Notes under the pieces: model-generated | Database searches by the model: none | The model's input: the letters and a program-made list of their open reading frames with translations, nothing else | What the model was told of the DNA's origin: nothing | Source: Burkholderia gladioli | GTDB taxonomy: Bacteria; Pseudomonadota; Gammaproteobacteria; Burkholderiales; Burkholderiaceae | Length of the DNA stretch: 64,000 nt | Assembly: GCF_000959725.1 (NCBI RefSeq) | Contig: NZ_CP009323.1 | Span: 1,054,001 to 1,118,000, forward strand | Reading direction: 5' to 3' | Translations under genes and position numbers: made by a program | Shown here: in pieces, positions 1 to 7,169 of the stretch | Position numbering within the stretch: the stretch's first letter is position 1 | How the letters are laid out: the number at the start of each line of letters is the position of its first letter

Positions 1-1209
1 CGCATGCTGGCGCTGTCCGAGCAGATCGTCGGCCAGTACCTGCGCCGCGAGATGATCGGCAAGCATCCCTTCGTCGGCGAGTTCGACGTGTTCGCGGTCG
101 AGGGCGGCACCGCCGCGATGACCTACATCTTCAACACGATGCGCGAGAACCGGCTGATCCAGCCGGGCGACACGATCGCGCTGGGCATGCCGATCTTCAC
201 GCCCTACATCGAGATCCCCAAGCTCAACGACTACCAGCTGAACGTCGTCAACCTGAACGCCTCGGTCGAGAACAACTGGCAGTACTCGAACGAGGAGCTC
301 GACAAGCTGCGCGACCCGAAGGTCAAGGCCTTCTTCCTGGTCAACCCGAGCAACCCGCCCTCGGTGAAGATCAGCGACGAGAGCCTGCGCTATATCGCCA
401 GCATCGTCGAGGAGCGCCCCGACCTGGTGCTGCTGACCGACGACGTCTACGGCACCTTCGCCGACGATTTCGTCTCCCTGTTCGCGCTCGCGCCGAAGAA
501 CACCATCCTGGTCTATTCGTACTCCAAGTATTTCGGCGCGACGGGCTGGCGCCTGGGCACCATCGCGACGCATCGCGACAACGTGCTCGACCGCCTGATC
601 GGCGAGCTGCCGAAGGCGGTGAAGCGCGAGCTGCATGCGCGCTACGAGTCGATCACCACCGACCCCGACTCGCTGAAGTTCATCGATCGCCTGGTAGCCG
701 ACAGCCGCACCGTGGCGCTCAATCACACGGCCGGCCTCTCGACGCCGCAGCAGGTGCAGATGGTGCTGTTCTCGCTGTTCTCGCTGATGGACACGCCCGA
801 TGCCTACAAGAACGCGCTCAAGCGGCTGATCCGCAGCCGCAAGCGCGCGCTGTACGAGGAAGTGGGCATCTCGTTCGAGGACGACGATCCGAACCAGGTC
901 GACTACTACACGATCCTCGATCTGGAATTCCTCGGCGAACGAGCCTTCGGACGCGAGTTCGTCGACTGGTTGTTCGAGAACACCGAGCCTTCGGAGCTGC
1001 TGTTCCGGCTGGCCAGCGATGCGCGCGTGGTGCTGCTGCCGGGCCGCGGATTCGGCACCGCGCATCCCTCGGGGCGCGTGTCGCTGGCAAACCTCAACGA
1101 ATCGGATTACCGCAAGATCGGCAAGGCGCTGCGCAAGCTGATCGAGGAATACGTCGAGCGCTTCAATGCCGATACGGGCAGGAAGCTCGATACCGAAACC
1201 GTGAAGTAA
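1..1209 (+). CDS. aspD: Aspartate 4-decarboxylase / aspartate aminotransferase, 3' part
   Basis: A PLP-dependent fold-type I enzyme that beta-decarboxylates L-aspartate to L-alanine and CO2, with side aminotransferase activity. The frame is open from base 1, so the start lies upstream; about 402 residues are seen, and the family is usually 530-550 aa. Visible are the NPSNPP stretch, the LTDDVYG segment and the PLP-lysine motif SYSKYFGATGWRLG. The protein ends in a charged tail and is followed by a rho-independent terminator. Codon use is typical of the core genome. An ordinary class I aminotransferase is less likely because the C-terminal half (DYYTILDLEFLGERAFG) matches the decarboxylase type. 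Confidence 0.85.
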   Translation, partial: RMLALSEQIVGQYLRREMIGKHPFVGEFDVFAVEGGTAAMTYIFNTMRENRLIQPGDTIALGMPIFTPYIEIPKLNDYQLNVVNLNASVENNWQYSNEELDKLRDPKVKAFFLVNPSNPPSVKISDESLRYIASIVEERPDLVLLTDDVYGTFADDFVSLFALAPKNTILVYSYSKYFGATGWRLGTIATHRDNVLDRLIGELPKAVKRELHARYESITTDPDSLKFIDRLVADSRTVALNHTAGLSTPQQVQMVLFSLFSLMDTPDAYKNALKRLIRSRKRALYEEVGISFEDDDPNQVDYYTILDLEFLGERAFGREFVDWLFENTEPSELLFRLASDARVVLLPGRGFGTAHPSGRVSLANLNESDYRKIGKALRKLIEEYVERFNADTGRKLDTETVK

Positions 1210-1287
1210 GCTTCAAATCCCCCTTTCGGCGGCGTGCGGCGACGGCCTCGCATCGATGTACGAGACCGGCTGAACCCAGAAACAAGA

Positions 1288-1317
1288 AACCCCGCTCAAA
1301 GGCGGGGTTCATTTCTT
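1288..1317 (+). terminator. Rho-independent terminator of aspD
   Basis: Stem AACCCCGC (1288-1295) pairs with GCGGGGTT (1302-1309) around a 6-nt loop and is followed by the T-rich tail CATTTCTT. It sits 80 bp after the aspD stop. The rest of 1210-1426 holds one more short hairpin (CCGTCC/GGACGG near 1400) and no gene. Confidence 0.8.
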
Positions 1318-1426
1318 CTACCGTTTCCGTTTAAGGAAACTCAGAAAGGTTATCCGCACCGAAATTGTTGGTAAGCATCTTAATCTCACTCCACGAGCCG
1401 TCCGGAGAGGGACGGACTAACCAAAG

Positions 1427-1506
1427 TGGACTGCCCAGGGAATACTAGACGCCGCTGGCCTATGATTGGACTGCCCAGGGAATACTAGACGCCGCTGGCC
1501 TATGAT
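1427..1506 (+). repeat. Perfect 40-bp tandem duplication of the IS3 left end
   Basis: Bases 1427-1466 and 1467-1506 are identical and each begins with the left terminal inverted repeat TGGACTGCCCAGGG. Each copy ends in CCTATGAT, a good extended -10-like sequence, so the promoter of orfA may be duplicated too. The gene start at 1526 has the ribosome site AGGAGG 6 nt before ATG. Confidence 0.9.
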
Positions 1507-1525
1507 TTGAGCATAGGAGGTCGTC

Positions 1526-1810
1526 ATGAGCGCACAGAGATTTACCCCGGAATTCAAACAGGAAGCGGTTCGGCAAATCACCGAGCGGGGCTACTCCGTG
1601 GCCGAAGTTTCGGCCAGGCTGGGCGTATCTGCTCATAGCCTGTACAAGTGGGTCAAGGCGGTCAAGCCCGACAAGTCCGAGGCGCAAGCCAGCGAACTAT
1701 TGGAAGCCAAGCAGGAGGTGCTTCGCCTGCGAGCTCAGATGCGTCGTCTCGAAGAAGAACGAGACATCCTAAAAAAAGCCGCGCGATACTTTGCCAGGGA
1801 GCCCGAGTGA
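1526..1810 (+). CDS. IS3-family transposase OrfA (helix-turn-helix)
   Basis: A 94-residue OrfA protein of the transposase_8 type. It opens with RFTPEFKQEAVRQI, has a helix-turn-helix (YSVAEVSARLGVSAHSLYKWV) at about residues 24-44, and ends in a leucine-zipper-like helix (LEAKQEVLRLRAQMRRLEEE) that mediates multimerisation. The ribosome site AGGAGG is present. The A7G slippery run at 1771-1778 near the 3' end should allow -1 frameshifting to give the OrfAB fusion. orfA itself is intact, but the fusion would be truncated because orfB is broken. Confidence 0.93.
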   Translation: MSAQRFTPEFKQEAVRQITERGYSVAEVSARLGVSAHSLYKWVKAVKPDKSEAQASELLEAKQEVLRLRAQMRRLEEERDILKKAARYFAREPE

Positions 1811-2498
1811 AGTATCGCTTCATCAACGACCATCGGCATGAATTTCGTGTCGCTACGATGTGCCGAATGCTGGACGTTGCGCGTGCGGGCTACTATCACT
1901 GGCTGCATTTCCCGATGTCTGACCGAGATACCGAGGATCAGCGGCTGCTTGGACTGATTCGGGACTCGTATACAGCCAGCTACGGCGTTTATGGTGCGCG
2001 TCGCGTGTGCTGCGACCTACGCGAGGTGGGTGAAGTTTGCAGCAAGAACCGAGTGGCCAAAATCATGCAACGCAACGGTATCAAGGCGATTCGAGGATAC
2101 AAGTCGCCTCGTCGCGCTGCTGGCCGGGCGTCGATTCTCGCGCCCAATCGACTGAACCGACAATTCACCGTCGAAGCGGCAGACCGTGCCTGGGTCACGG
2201 ACATCACGTATCTGCGAACTTGGCAGGGCTGGCTTTATCTGGCGGTAGTACTGGACCTCTATTCGAGAAAAGTTGTGGGCTGGGCAATGAAGCCCACGCT
2301 TGCTCGCGAGCTGGTTCTCGACGCGCTGTTGATGGCGATTGTGCGCCGCCAACCGAAGCAATCCGTGTTGGTTCATTCCGACCAGGGGAGTCAATACGGC
2401 AGTGACGAATGGCGTCGCTTCTGCCAATCACACAAGCTCGAGCCTTCGATGAGTCGGCGTGGCAATTGCTGGGACACTCAGTCTAAGATCGCCTCTGA

Positions 2499-2660
2499 AC
2501 GTCGGATCGATCTGACCCGTGCTGGGATTGGCGAAGCTGCCTTGGCGTTGACCTGTCGATCGGATTCCGGCGTTCCCCGAGCGTTGCCGGGCTCACCGTC
2601 TGTGACCTGATAGGAGCTTTGTTCTGCACCGTGAGTGTCCTGTCCTACGAGTGGGGTTGG
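2499..2660 (+). ncRNA. Predicted IS110 bridge RNA (target- and donor-binding loops)
   Basis: Guides can be read against the junctions. TGCTGGGA (2520-2527) is identical to the left target (2467-2474). GGCGTTG (2544-2550) is the reverse complement of the right target including the core (3753-3759). ATAGGAGC (2610-2617) is identical to the element's right end (3743-3750). TGAGTG (2632-2637) is the reverse complement of the core plus left end (2475-2480). The two target guides are enclosed by the stem GATCGA (2505-2510)/TCGATC (2556-2561). Bridge RNAs of IS110 elements are known to carry exactly this left-same-sense, right-antisense pair in each loop. The RNA ends are guesses. Confidence 0.8.
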
Positions 2661-2688
2661 CGATGTGCCCACTACGACGAAAACACGC

Positions 2689-3741
2689 ATGGAACAAAAC
2701 AACGAAGTGATTCTGGGCGTCGACACGCATCTGGATGCGCATGTCGGGGCTGTGATTAGCGAGACGGGCAAACTTCTTGGAACGCTGTCGGTATCGACCG
2801 ATACGGCAGGGTATCTCAACCTGGTGAGCTGGGCGCATTCGTTCGGTCATCTGCGCCGCGCCGGCGTAGAAGGGACCGGCACCTACGGCGCGGGTTTGGC
2901 CCGCGTGCTACGCGATCACGAGATTGAGGTGCTGGAAGTCAATCGCCCTGACCGGGCGATGCGCCGGTCCCGAGGAAAGTCCGATCCCACTGATGCGGAA
3001 AACGCCGCCCGCGCGGTTCTTTCTGGCAGAGCAACGGCTGTTCCCAAGGAGCAGTCCGGCGCTGCCGAAGCAATGCGCGCCGTCTCCGTTGCCAGACGCA
3101 GCGCGGTCAAAGCGAAAACGCAAGCCATCAATCAGTTGCGCGCTTTACTAGTCAGCGCGCCACAGGAAATTCGCGAACGCCTTCTGAAAACGAAGACGGC
3201 GGAATGCGTTGCGAGCTGTGCCCGCCTGCGCTCGTTGGGCGACACGCCCATGTTGCAAACGTTGACGACCACGTTGCGCTTGCTGGCCAAGCGCTGGCTG
3301 GCGCTGGCAGAGGAGCTCAATACGCTCGATGCCATGCTTGATCGCCTGACCAGCCAACACGCTAGCCGGCTTCGTGACAGATTCGGTGTTGGCCCACAGA
3401 CCGCTGCAGTGCTTGTCGCCGTCGCAGACGACAATCCCGAACGCCTGAAAAGTGAGGCTGCGCTGGCGGCGCTTTGTGGCACGAGCCCGTTGCAGGCATC
3501 GTCTGGCAAAACGGTCCGGCATCGCTTGAACAGAGGTGGCGACCGGTCTGCAAACAATGCCTTGTGGACCATTGCAATGGTGCGCATGAGAAGCGATCCT
3601 CGGACCCGTGCTTACGTCGAGCGCCGGACCAAAGAAGGCATGTCGAACAAGGAAATTCATCGCTGCCTGAAGCGCTATATCGTGAGGGAGTTGTACCCGC
3701 TCATCCTGGCCGATCTGGCCGATTCGACGCGCGTCCCTTGA
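2689..3741 (+). CDS. IS110-family transposase (DEDD recombinase)
   Basis: A 350-residue recombinase, intact. The N-terminal RuvC-like DEDD domain shows the first Asp in ILGVDTHLDAH, Glu in VEGTGTYG and the later acidic pair in SDPTDAENAA. A coiled-coil linker follows. The C-terminal Tnp_20 domain has FGVGPQTAAVL and the serine motif SPLQASSGKTVRHRLNRGG. The ATG at 2689 is chosen because the upstream in-frame sequence is the predicted bridge RNA; an earlier start at 2635 would overlap it. With its RNA it should recombine its circular form into the matched target. Confidence 0.93.
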   Translation: MEQNNEVILGVDTHLDAHVGAVISETGKLLGTLSVSTDTAGYLNLVSWAHSFGHLRRAGVEGTGTYGAGLARVLRDHEIEVLEVNRPDRAMRRSRGKSDPTDAENAARAVLSGRATAVPKEQSGAAEAMRAVSVARRSAVKAKTQAINQLRALLVSAPQEIRERLLKTKTAECVASCARLRSLGDTPMLQTLTTTLRLLAKRWLALAEELNTLDAMLDRLTSQHASRLRDRFGVGPQTAAVLVAVADDNPERLKSEAALAALCGTSPLQASSGKTVRHRLNRGGDRSANNALWTIAMVRMRSDPRTRAYVERRTKEGMSNKEIHRCLKRYIVRELYPLILADLADSTRVP

Positions 3742-3950
3742 CATAGGAGCGTCAACGCCGTGGCGGAATCCTTTTTCAGCAGCCTGAAGAAAGAGCGAAT
3801 CCGCAAACGTATCTATAAAACCCGGGATATGGCGCGTGCCGACGTCTTCGACTACATCGAGGTCTTTTACAATCGAACCCGTCGCCATAGTCATCTTGGC
3901 GGCCTGAGTCCCGAGGCCTTTGAACAGGCTGCGGCGTGAGGGTCGGGGGT

Positions 3951-3974
3951 GTCTAGTGTGCTCTGGGCAGTCCA
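3951..3974 (-). repeat. IS3 right terminal inverted repeat
   Basis: Read on the minus strand it gives TGGACTGCCCAGAGCACACT..., matching the left end with a few mismatches in the middle. It begins 11 bp after the OrfB stop. The island's own DNA starts immediately after it. Confidence 0.85.
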
Positions 3975-4114
3975 CATTTTCTGCCTGTCTCTGTCCACGG
4001 GCGCATCCTCAACCTCTTCAAGGCATCACACAGCTTGAGCAGCCGGCCATTGGGGCGGTGCGACGAATCGCCGTTTTGGGGCTGAAGTTTGCGCGCCTTC
4101 CGCTGCATGAAAGC

Positions 4115-5461
4115 TTAAAGGCAACGCGTTCCGGGACCGATGCGAACAATATGCTCGGCCTGGCGCACCGTTTGGCCATTCTTCACGATTTCACAAACCA
4201 TCGTGTGGCGTCCCTTGAAGGCCGTGGAGGTCCAGTAAGGTTCTGCGGGTCCCAGCAAGCTATTGTGGGTCAACTGACCTTCTTCTCGTGCCTCGTCGCC
4301 TTCATTGCGCACGGTCCAGCGCACGCTGTATGGAAGCTCAACTCCCACTGGAGTCGCCATGAAGCGGAGATGAATGCCTTTCGGCAAAGCCGACGAGTCG
4401 CTTACATGCGCTTTATACACCTTGCCCTTGCTCGCGCGGGCAAGCGCGCATTCAATGGTGAGGCCATTCGCGGCGGATTGTGCGACAGCTTTCCGCGCAC
4501 CCGTCCAATAGTCGTGGTAGAAAATTGCGTCCCAAGCTTTATATGCCTGAGCAGGCGTACACAACGGCTGATGCAGGACGTCGAGGTTTGGCAGTTTGTC
4601 TGCGAGAGTATCGCGAAGGCGCTCCACCTCACGTTTCCTGCGGTCTGATGACGTGAACCAAGCGGTCTGTTGAACGGGGTTCTGGACATCCACGTTAGCT
4701 TGTAGTCTCGCGAGCAGCGCCTTCAACGTCTGGACGAGAGCAACGTCATCGCGGGTCGGGTGTGGCCTATACACTTCGCAAACGAGGGTAGTGATGATGA
4801 TGCCGCCCGGCAGCGCCCATCCAGACCGCGACCGAGCGAATGCCTTGACGAACCGGACGATGCGCCGCAACTGACCTTTTGCGACGTTGACCCGCGTGCC
4901 AAGGAGGACTTCAAGGTACGTCGGCGGACTCTTCGAATCCACTTGCTTGCTGAACCAGTTGGTGTATGCCATCGGGTCGCGTGCAGTCCATTCGTCACCG
5001 CCGGCGTGCTCAATCGTTTGATTGCCGAACCAGTCAGTTCGGCGCCGATAGACTGCGAAGTCGATGTGGTACCCATCCGAATACCAGACCGTAACCGCAT
5101 TTTTGCGCGCTTCAGGTTCCTTGGTGAAGTTGCTGCACTTCTCTAGCAGTGCGTCGCGAACTCGAGCGCGTGCATCGGCAGCTTTATCCGGGAGGTCGCT
5201 CGCCTCGAAGATGACGGCAACGTCAATGTCGTAGTCGATGTGCTCGCTCTGATTCAGGGTATGCATGGCGTAGCTTCCCTGATTCTTGCTATCTACGAAC
5301 GTTTTGTAGACGGCGTTCCTCTTGTCACCTAGAGACTTCAAGCCGGCAGTCAGGCGGTCGAGGTTAAGGTCGCGATAGCCGCCCAGGTCGTTGCGCAGTT
5401 GCGTGCCAAGGCGAACGTGATTCTCGTAAAAGGCCGCCAATTCATTGGACGCGTCATACAT
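4115..5461 (-). CDS. CBASS CD-NTase (cGAS/DncV-like nucleotidyltransferase) with AGS-C domain
   Basis: Makes a cyclic oligonucleotide alarm signal on phage infection (known for the family). The 448-residue protein has the nucleotidyltransferase signature GS at residues 62-63 (NQGSYAMHT), the metal-binding pair D78/D80 in DYDIDVAV and the third Asp D134 in GYHIDFAVY. The C-terminal part, from about residue 335 (GIHLRFMATPVGVELPYSVRWTVRNEG), matches the AGS-C sensor domain. It starts 4 bp after the effector gene's stop, so the two are one operon. No E1/E2 (Cap2) or HORMA/TRIP13 genes are next to it, which makes this a minimal two-gene CBASS. The product nucleotide cannot be read from the sequence; SAVED partners usually bind cyclic trinucleotides. 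Confidence 0.9.
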   Translation of the reverse strand: MYDASNELAAFYENHVRLGTQLRNDLGGYRDLNLDRLTAGLKSLGDKRNAVYKTFVDSKNQGSYAMHTLNQSEHIDYDIDVAVIFEASDLPDKAADARARVRDALLEKCSNFTKEPEARKNAVTVWYSDGYHIDFAVYRRRTDWFGNQTIEHAGGDEWTARDPMAYTNWFSKQVDSKSPPTYLEVLLGTRVNVAKGQLRRIVRFVKAFARSRSGWALPGGIIITTLVCEVYRPHPTRDDVALVQTLKALLARLQANVDVQNPVQQTAWFTSSDRRKREVERLRDTLADKLPNLDVLHQPLCTPAQAYKAWDAIFYHDYWTGARKAVAQSAANGLTIECALARASKGKVYKAHVSDSSALPKGIHLRFMATPVGVELPYSVRWTVRNEGDEAREEGQLTHNSLLGPAEPYWTSTAFKGRHTMVCEIVKNGQTVRQAEHIVRIGPGTRCL

Positions 5462-5465
5462 TGCC

Positions 5466-6776
5466 TTATTCCCCCGAAATCCAGAGTTGTCCAGGTTGGC
5501 CGTCTGCAGCTACAAGGTCTACAGCCCAAAAGTATGGCGGCGTACTGCGCTGCGAATAGTTGTAGGCACGTACGGAACGGTGCATCGTGTAGCTCACCAT
5601 CTGTCCAAGCCGGAAGGAAACTGACATTGGCGCCGCTGCGAAAACGTGGTAGGTGGTCGCAGGATTCTCGTTGTGAATCTTGTCTAGCGCTTCGCGAAAT
5701 GCTTGAGCAATGGCACTAGCTTGTTCGTGATGGGTGATAACCCCACGCTTCGGCTCTGCGATTCGAACGGCAAAGTGCCGGTATGGTCGGTCGATGGTAT
5801 GGCCGATATCGGCTTGAGCAACTCGTGCGCTAACGTCGACTTGGATAACAGCGTCCGGTCCACCGACAGGCCCGCCCATATCCACCAGTTCCACGCCGAG
5901 GTCAGGCGGCGCGTCACCGTCAAGCAGAGGATTCCACTCACTCTCCGCTGCGGCAGCGTCGAGTTCGTAGAGGCGCACGGCCTGCTTGGTCGAGACAGCG
6001 GCACCTGCATGCATTGCCAGCGGAATGTGTGCAATCCCGAAGTACGCCACGGTCGCTTTGGGGTGAGCCCGCAGTTGCGCAGTCACATCGCGATATAGAT
6101 TGCGTTGGAGCGCGAGAGCACCTCGAGCATCAAGCACGCCGCCCTCGTAAAAGGCGGATGCGTCCATGTGCACTGGGTGAAATCCGTCCGCGGCTGCTAC
6201 GGGGTCCACATCGTCAAACATGCCAGCGTGCTGAAACGACTGATGGCAGATAGCGATTAGCTCCGCCGGCGCGTCGATTTGGGATAGCGCCACAAGCAAG
6301 GGGCGGAAATGCGCACGTGCGACTTTCGGGTAATTTTGGAGTAGGGCAAGTAACTGCTCCCAGCCGAATACCTGGACAGCAAACTTTCCTTCGGCTGCGT
6401 GCGCGGCGCTTATTAGTCGCGCTTCCTCTTGGACAGCGACGTCTGCGGCGCTGCTCGTTACCAGATAGTAGTGGCTGGGCTCAGGTTTGAACAAGAGCGC
6501 TTTTTTCACCTCGGCGCGCAGTTCCTCTTTGGTCACCGAGTGTCCGTAACGGCCGTCCTTCCCTTTGCATTGAACGGCTTCGAGCTTTCCGGTGCCGAAG
6601 TTAATTCCATATACGTCGACACCGGCCTGCGCTTGTCCGGCTCGACCGTTCATCTCAGCGGTCGGATAGTTCCAGTGCGCGGCAAACAGGTCGCGCGTAA
6701 AACGTTCGAATGCCTGCCAATCGGCGGGCGGCGGAAGCTGGTATGCGCCGAAACTCACGGTGTCTTTCCCATGCAC
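5466..6776 (-). CDS. CBASS effector: Mrr-like restriction nuclease fused to SAVED domain
   Basis: A cyclic-nucleotide-activated DNA nuclease, analogous to Cap4. Residues 1-150 form a PD-(D/E)xK fold: D54 in AGVDVYGIN and Q69-x-K71 in LEAVQCKGK fit the Mrr/QxK type. Residues of about 160-436 form the SAVED sensor (VAYFGIAHIPLAMHAG, YRHFAVRIAEP, VFAAAPMSVSFRLGQ). It is the first gene of the operon, with the CD-NTase directly after. The longest start is a GTG at 6776 without a clear ribosome site; a GTG at 6758 preceded by GGGAAAG is an alternative. Base composition is lower in GC than the flanking chromosome, suggesting transfer. Confidence 0.88.
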   Translation of the reverse strand: MHGKDTVSFGAYQLPPPADWQAFERFTRDLFAAHWNYPTAEMNGRAGQAQAGVDVYGINFGTGKLEAVQCKGKDGRYGHSVTKEELRAEVKKALLFKPEPSHYYLVTSSAADVAVQEEARLISAAHAAEGKFAVQVFGWEQLLALLQNYPKVARAHFRPLLVALSQIDAPAELIAICHQSFQHAGMFDDVDPVAAADGFHPVHMDASAFYEGGVLDARGALALQRNLYRDVTAQLRAHPKATVAYFGIAHIPLAMHAGAAVSTKQAVRLYELDAAAAESEWNPLLDGDAPPDLGVELVDMGGPVGGPDAVIQVDVSARVAQADIGHTIDRPYRHFAVRIAEPKRGVITHHEQASAIAQAFREALDKIHNENPATTYHVFAAAPMSVSFRLGQMVSYTMHRSVRAYNYSQRSTPPYFWAVDLVAADGQPGQLWISGE

Positions 6777-7169
6777 TACTGCATTGTTTGTTCTAGGGCA
6801 ATGAGCGGCCAGGTACTACAATCGTCTAGCCGACGCTTCACTATATATAGGCAGATGGAGCCGCGCAATATCCACATTTTGTGTTTTATGGTTGCGGTGC
6901 AATAGAAAATATCGACGCGTGCAACGATGTCGGGGCAGAAATAATCACGCAAACGTTAGCGTGGCCAGCGCGGAGCTGTTGGGCTTCGATTTTCGAGCAA
7001 ATGAACGGTGTGCAGCGACTTGCGACGCAACCTCGGGCAGATCGTACGCATGTCGGTGAAGCGCGCCCGCGCCGCGCATTCCCATCAAACTGCTAATTCG
7101 AGTGCGAGCTCCGCGCGGATAATCCCCCGTTTCGGGTCGTTAGCAATTGTTGCGGAGATTAAGTTGCGC
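6777..7169. other. Intergenic region upstream of the CBASS operon
   Basis: 393 bp without a supported gene. It is AT-rich near 6840-6850 (TATATATA), a plausible promoter region for the minus-strand CBASS genes; no operator-like repeat was found. It also separates the CBASS pair from the three-gene operon that ends at 7170. Confidence 0.4.

Larger units (their letters stand above)
2475..3754 (+). mobile_element. IS110-family element nested in IS3 orfB
   Basis: The insert is about 1278 bp. The dinucleotide CA is found at both junctions (GGGA-CA-CTCAG on the left, GAGCGT-CA-ACGCC on the right), so CA is the likely core and the ends cannot be placed more exactly. There are no terminal inverted repeats and no target duplication, as expected for IS110. 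The left non-coding end is long (about 213 nt) and the right one is only 12 nt, the layout of the IS110 subgroup in which the bridge RNA lies in the left end. Confidence 0.9.
1807..3939 (+). pseudogene. IS3-family transposase OrfB (DDE integrase), split by IS110 insertion
   Basis: The 5' part (1807-2476) encodes the HTH_21 region and the rve integrase core: AWVTDITYLRTWQGWLYLAVVLDLYSRKVVGWAM with the first Asp, and VHSDQGSQYGS with the second. It stops inside the GNCWDNAVAES motif, after GNCWD. The 3' part (3754-3939) resumes in frame with the rest of that motif, including the catalytic Glu, then SFFSSLKKERI and the C-terminal HSHLGGLSPEAFEQAAA. Removing 2475/6-3753 restores an uninterrupted reading frame. 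The gene is therefore inactivated by insertion, not decayed. Confidence 0.93.
1427..3974 (+). mobile_element. IS3-family insertion sequence, interrupted by an IS110 element
   Basis: The terminal inverted repeats are about 24 bp: TGGACTGCCCAG..ACTAGAC at 1427 and its imperfect complement at 3951-3974. Inside are orfA, a slippery A7G stretch at 1771-1778, and orfB in the -1 frame, the standard IS3 arrangement. Without the nested IS110 the element would be about 1.27 kb, including a 40-bp duplication of its left end. No matching target-site duplication is seen (left flank CCAAAG, right flank CATTTT), so the two flanks were probably brought together by recombination or deletion. It marks the left edge of the accessory island. 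Confidence 0.85.

Noticed and set aside
3144..3975. Minus-strand frames opposite the IS110 transposase
   Set aside because: Shadows of the transposase gene; no domain.
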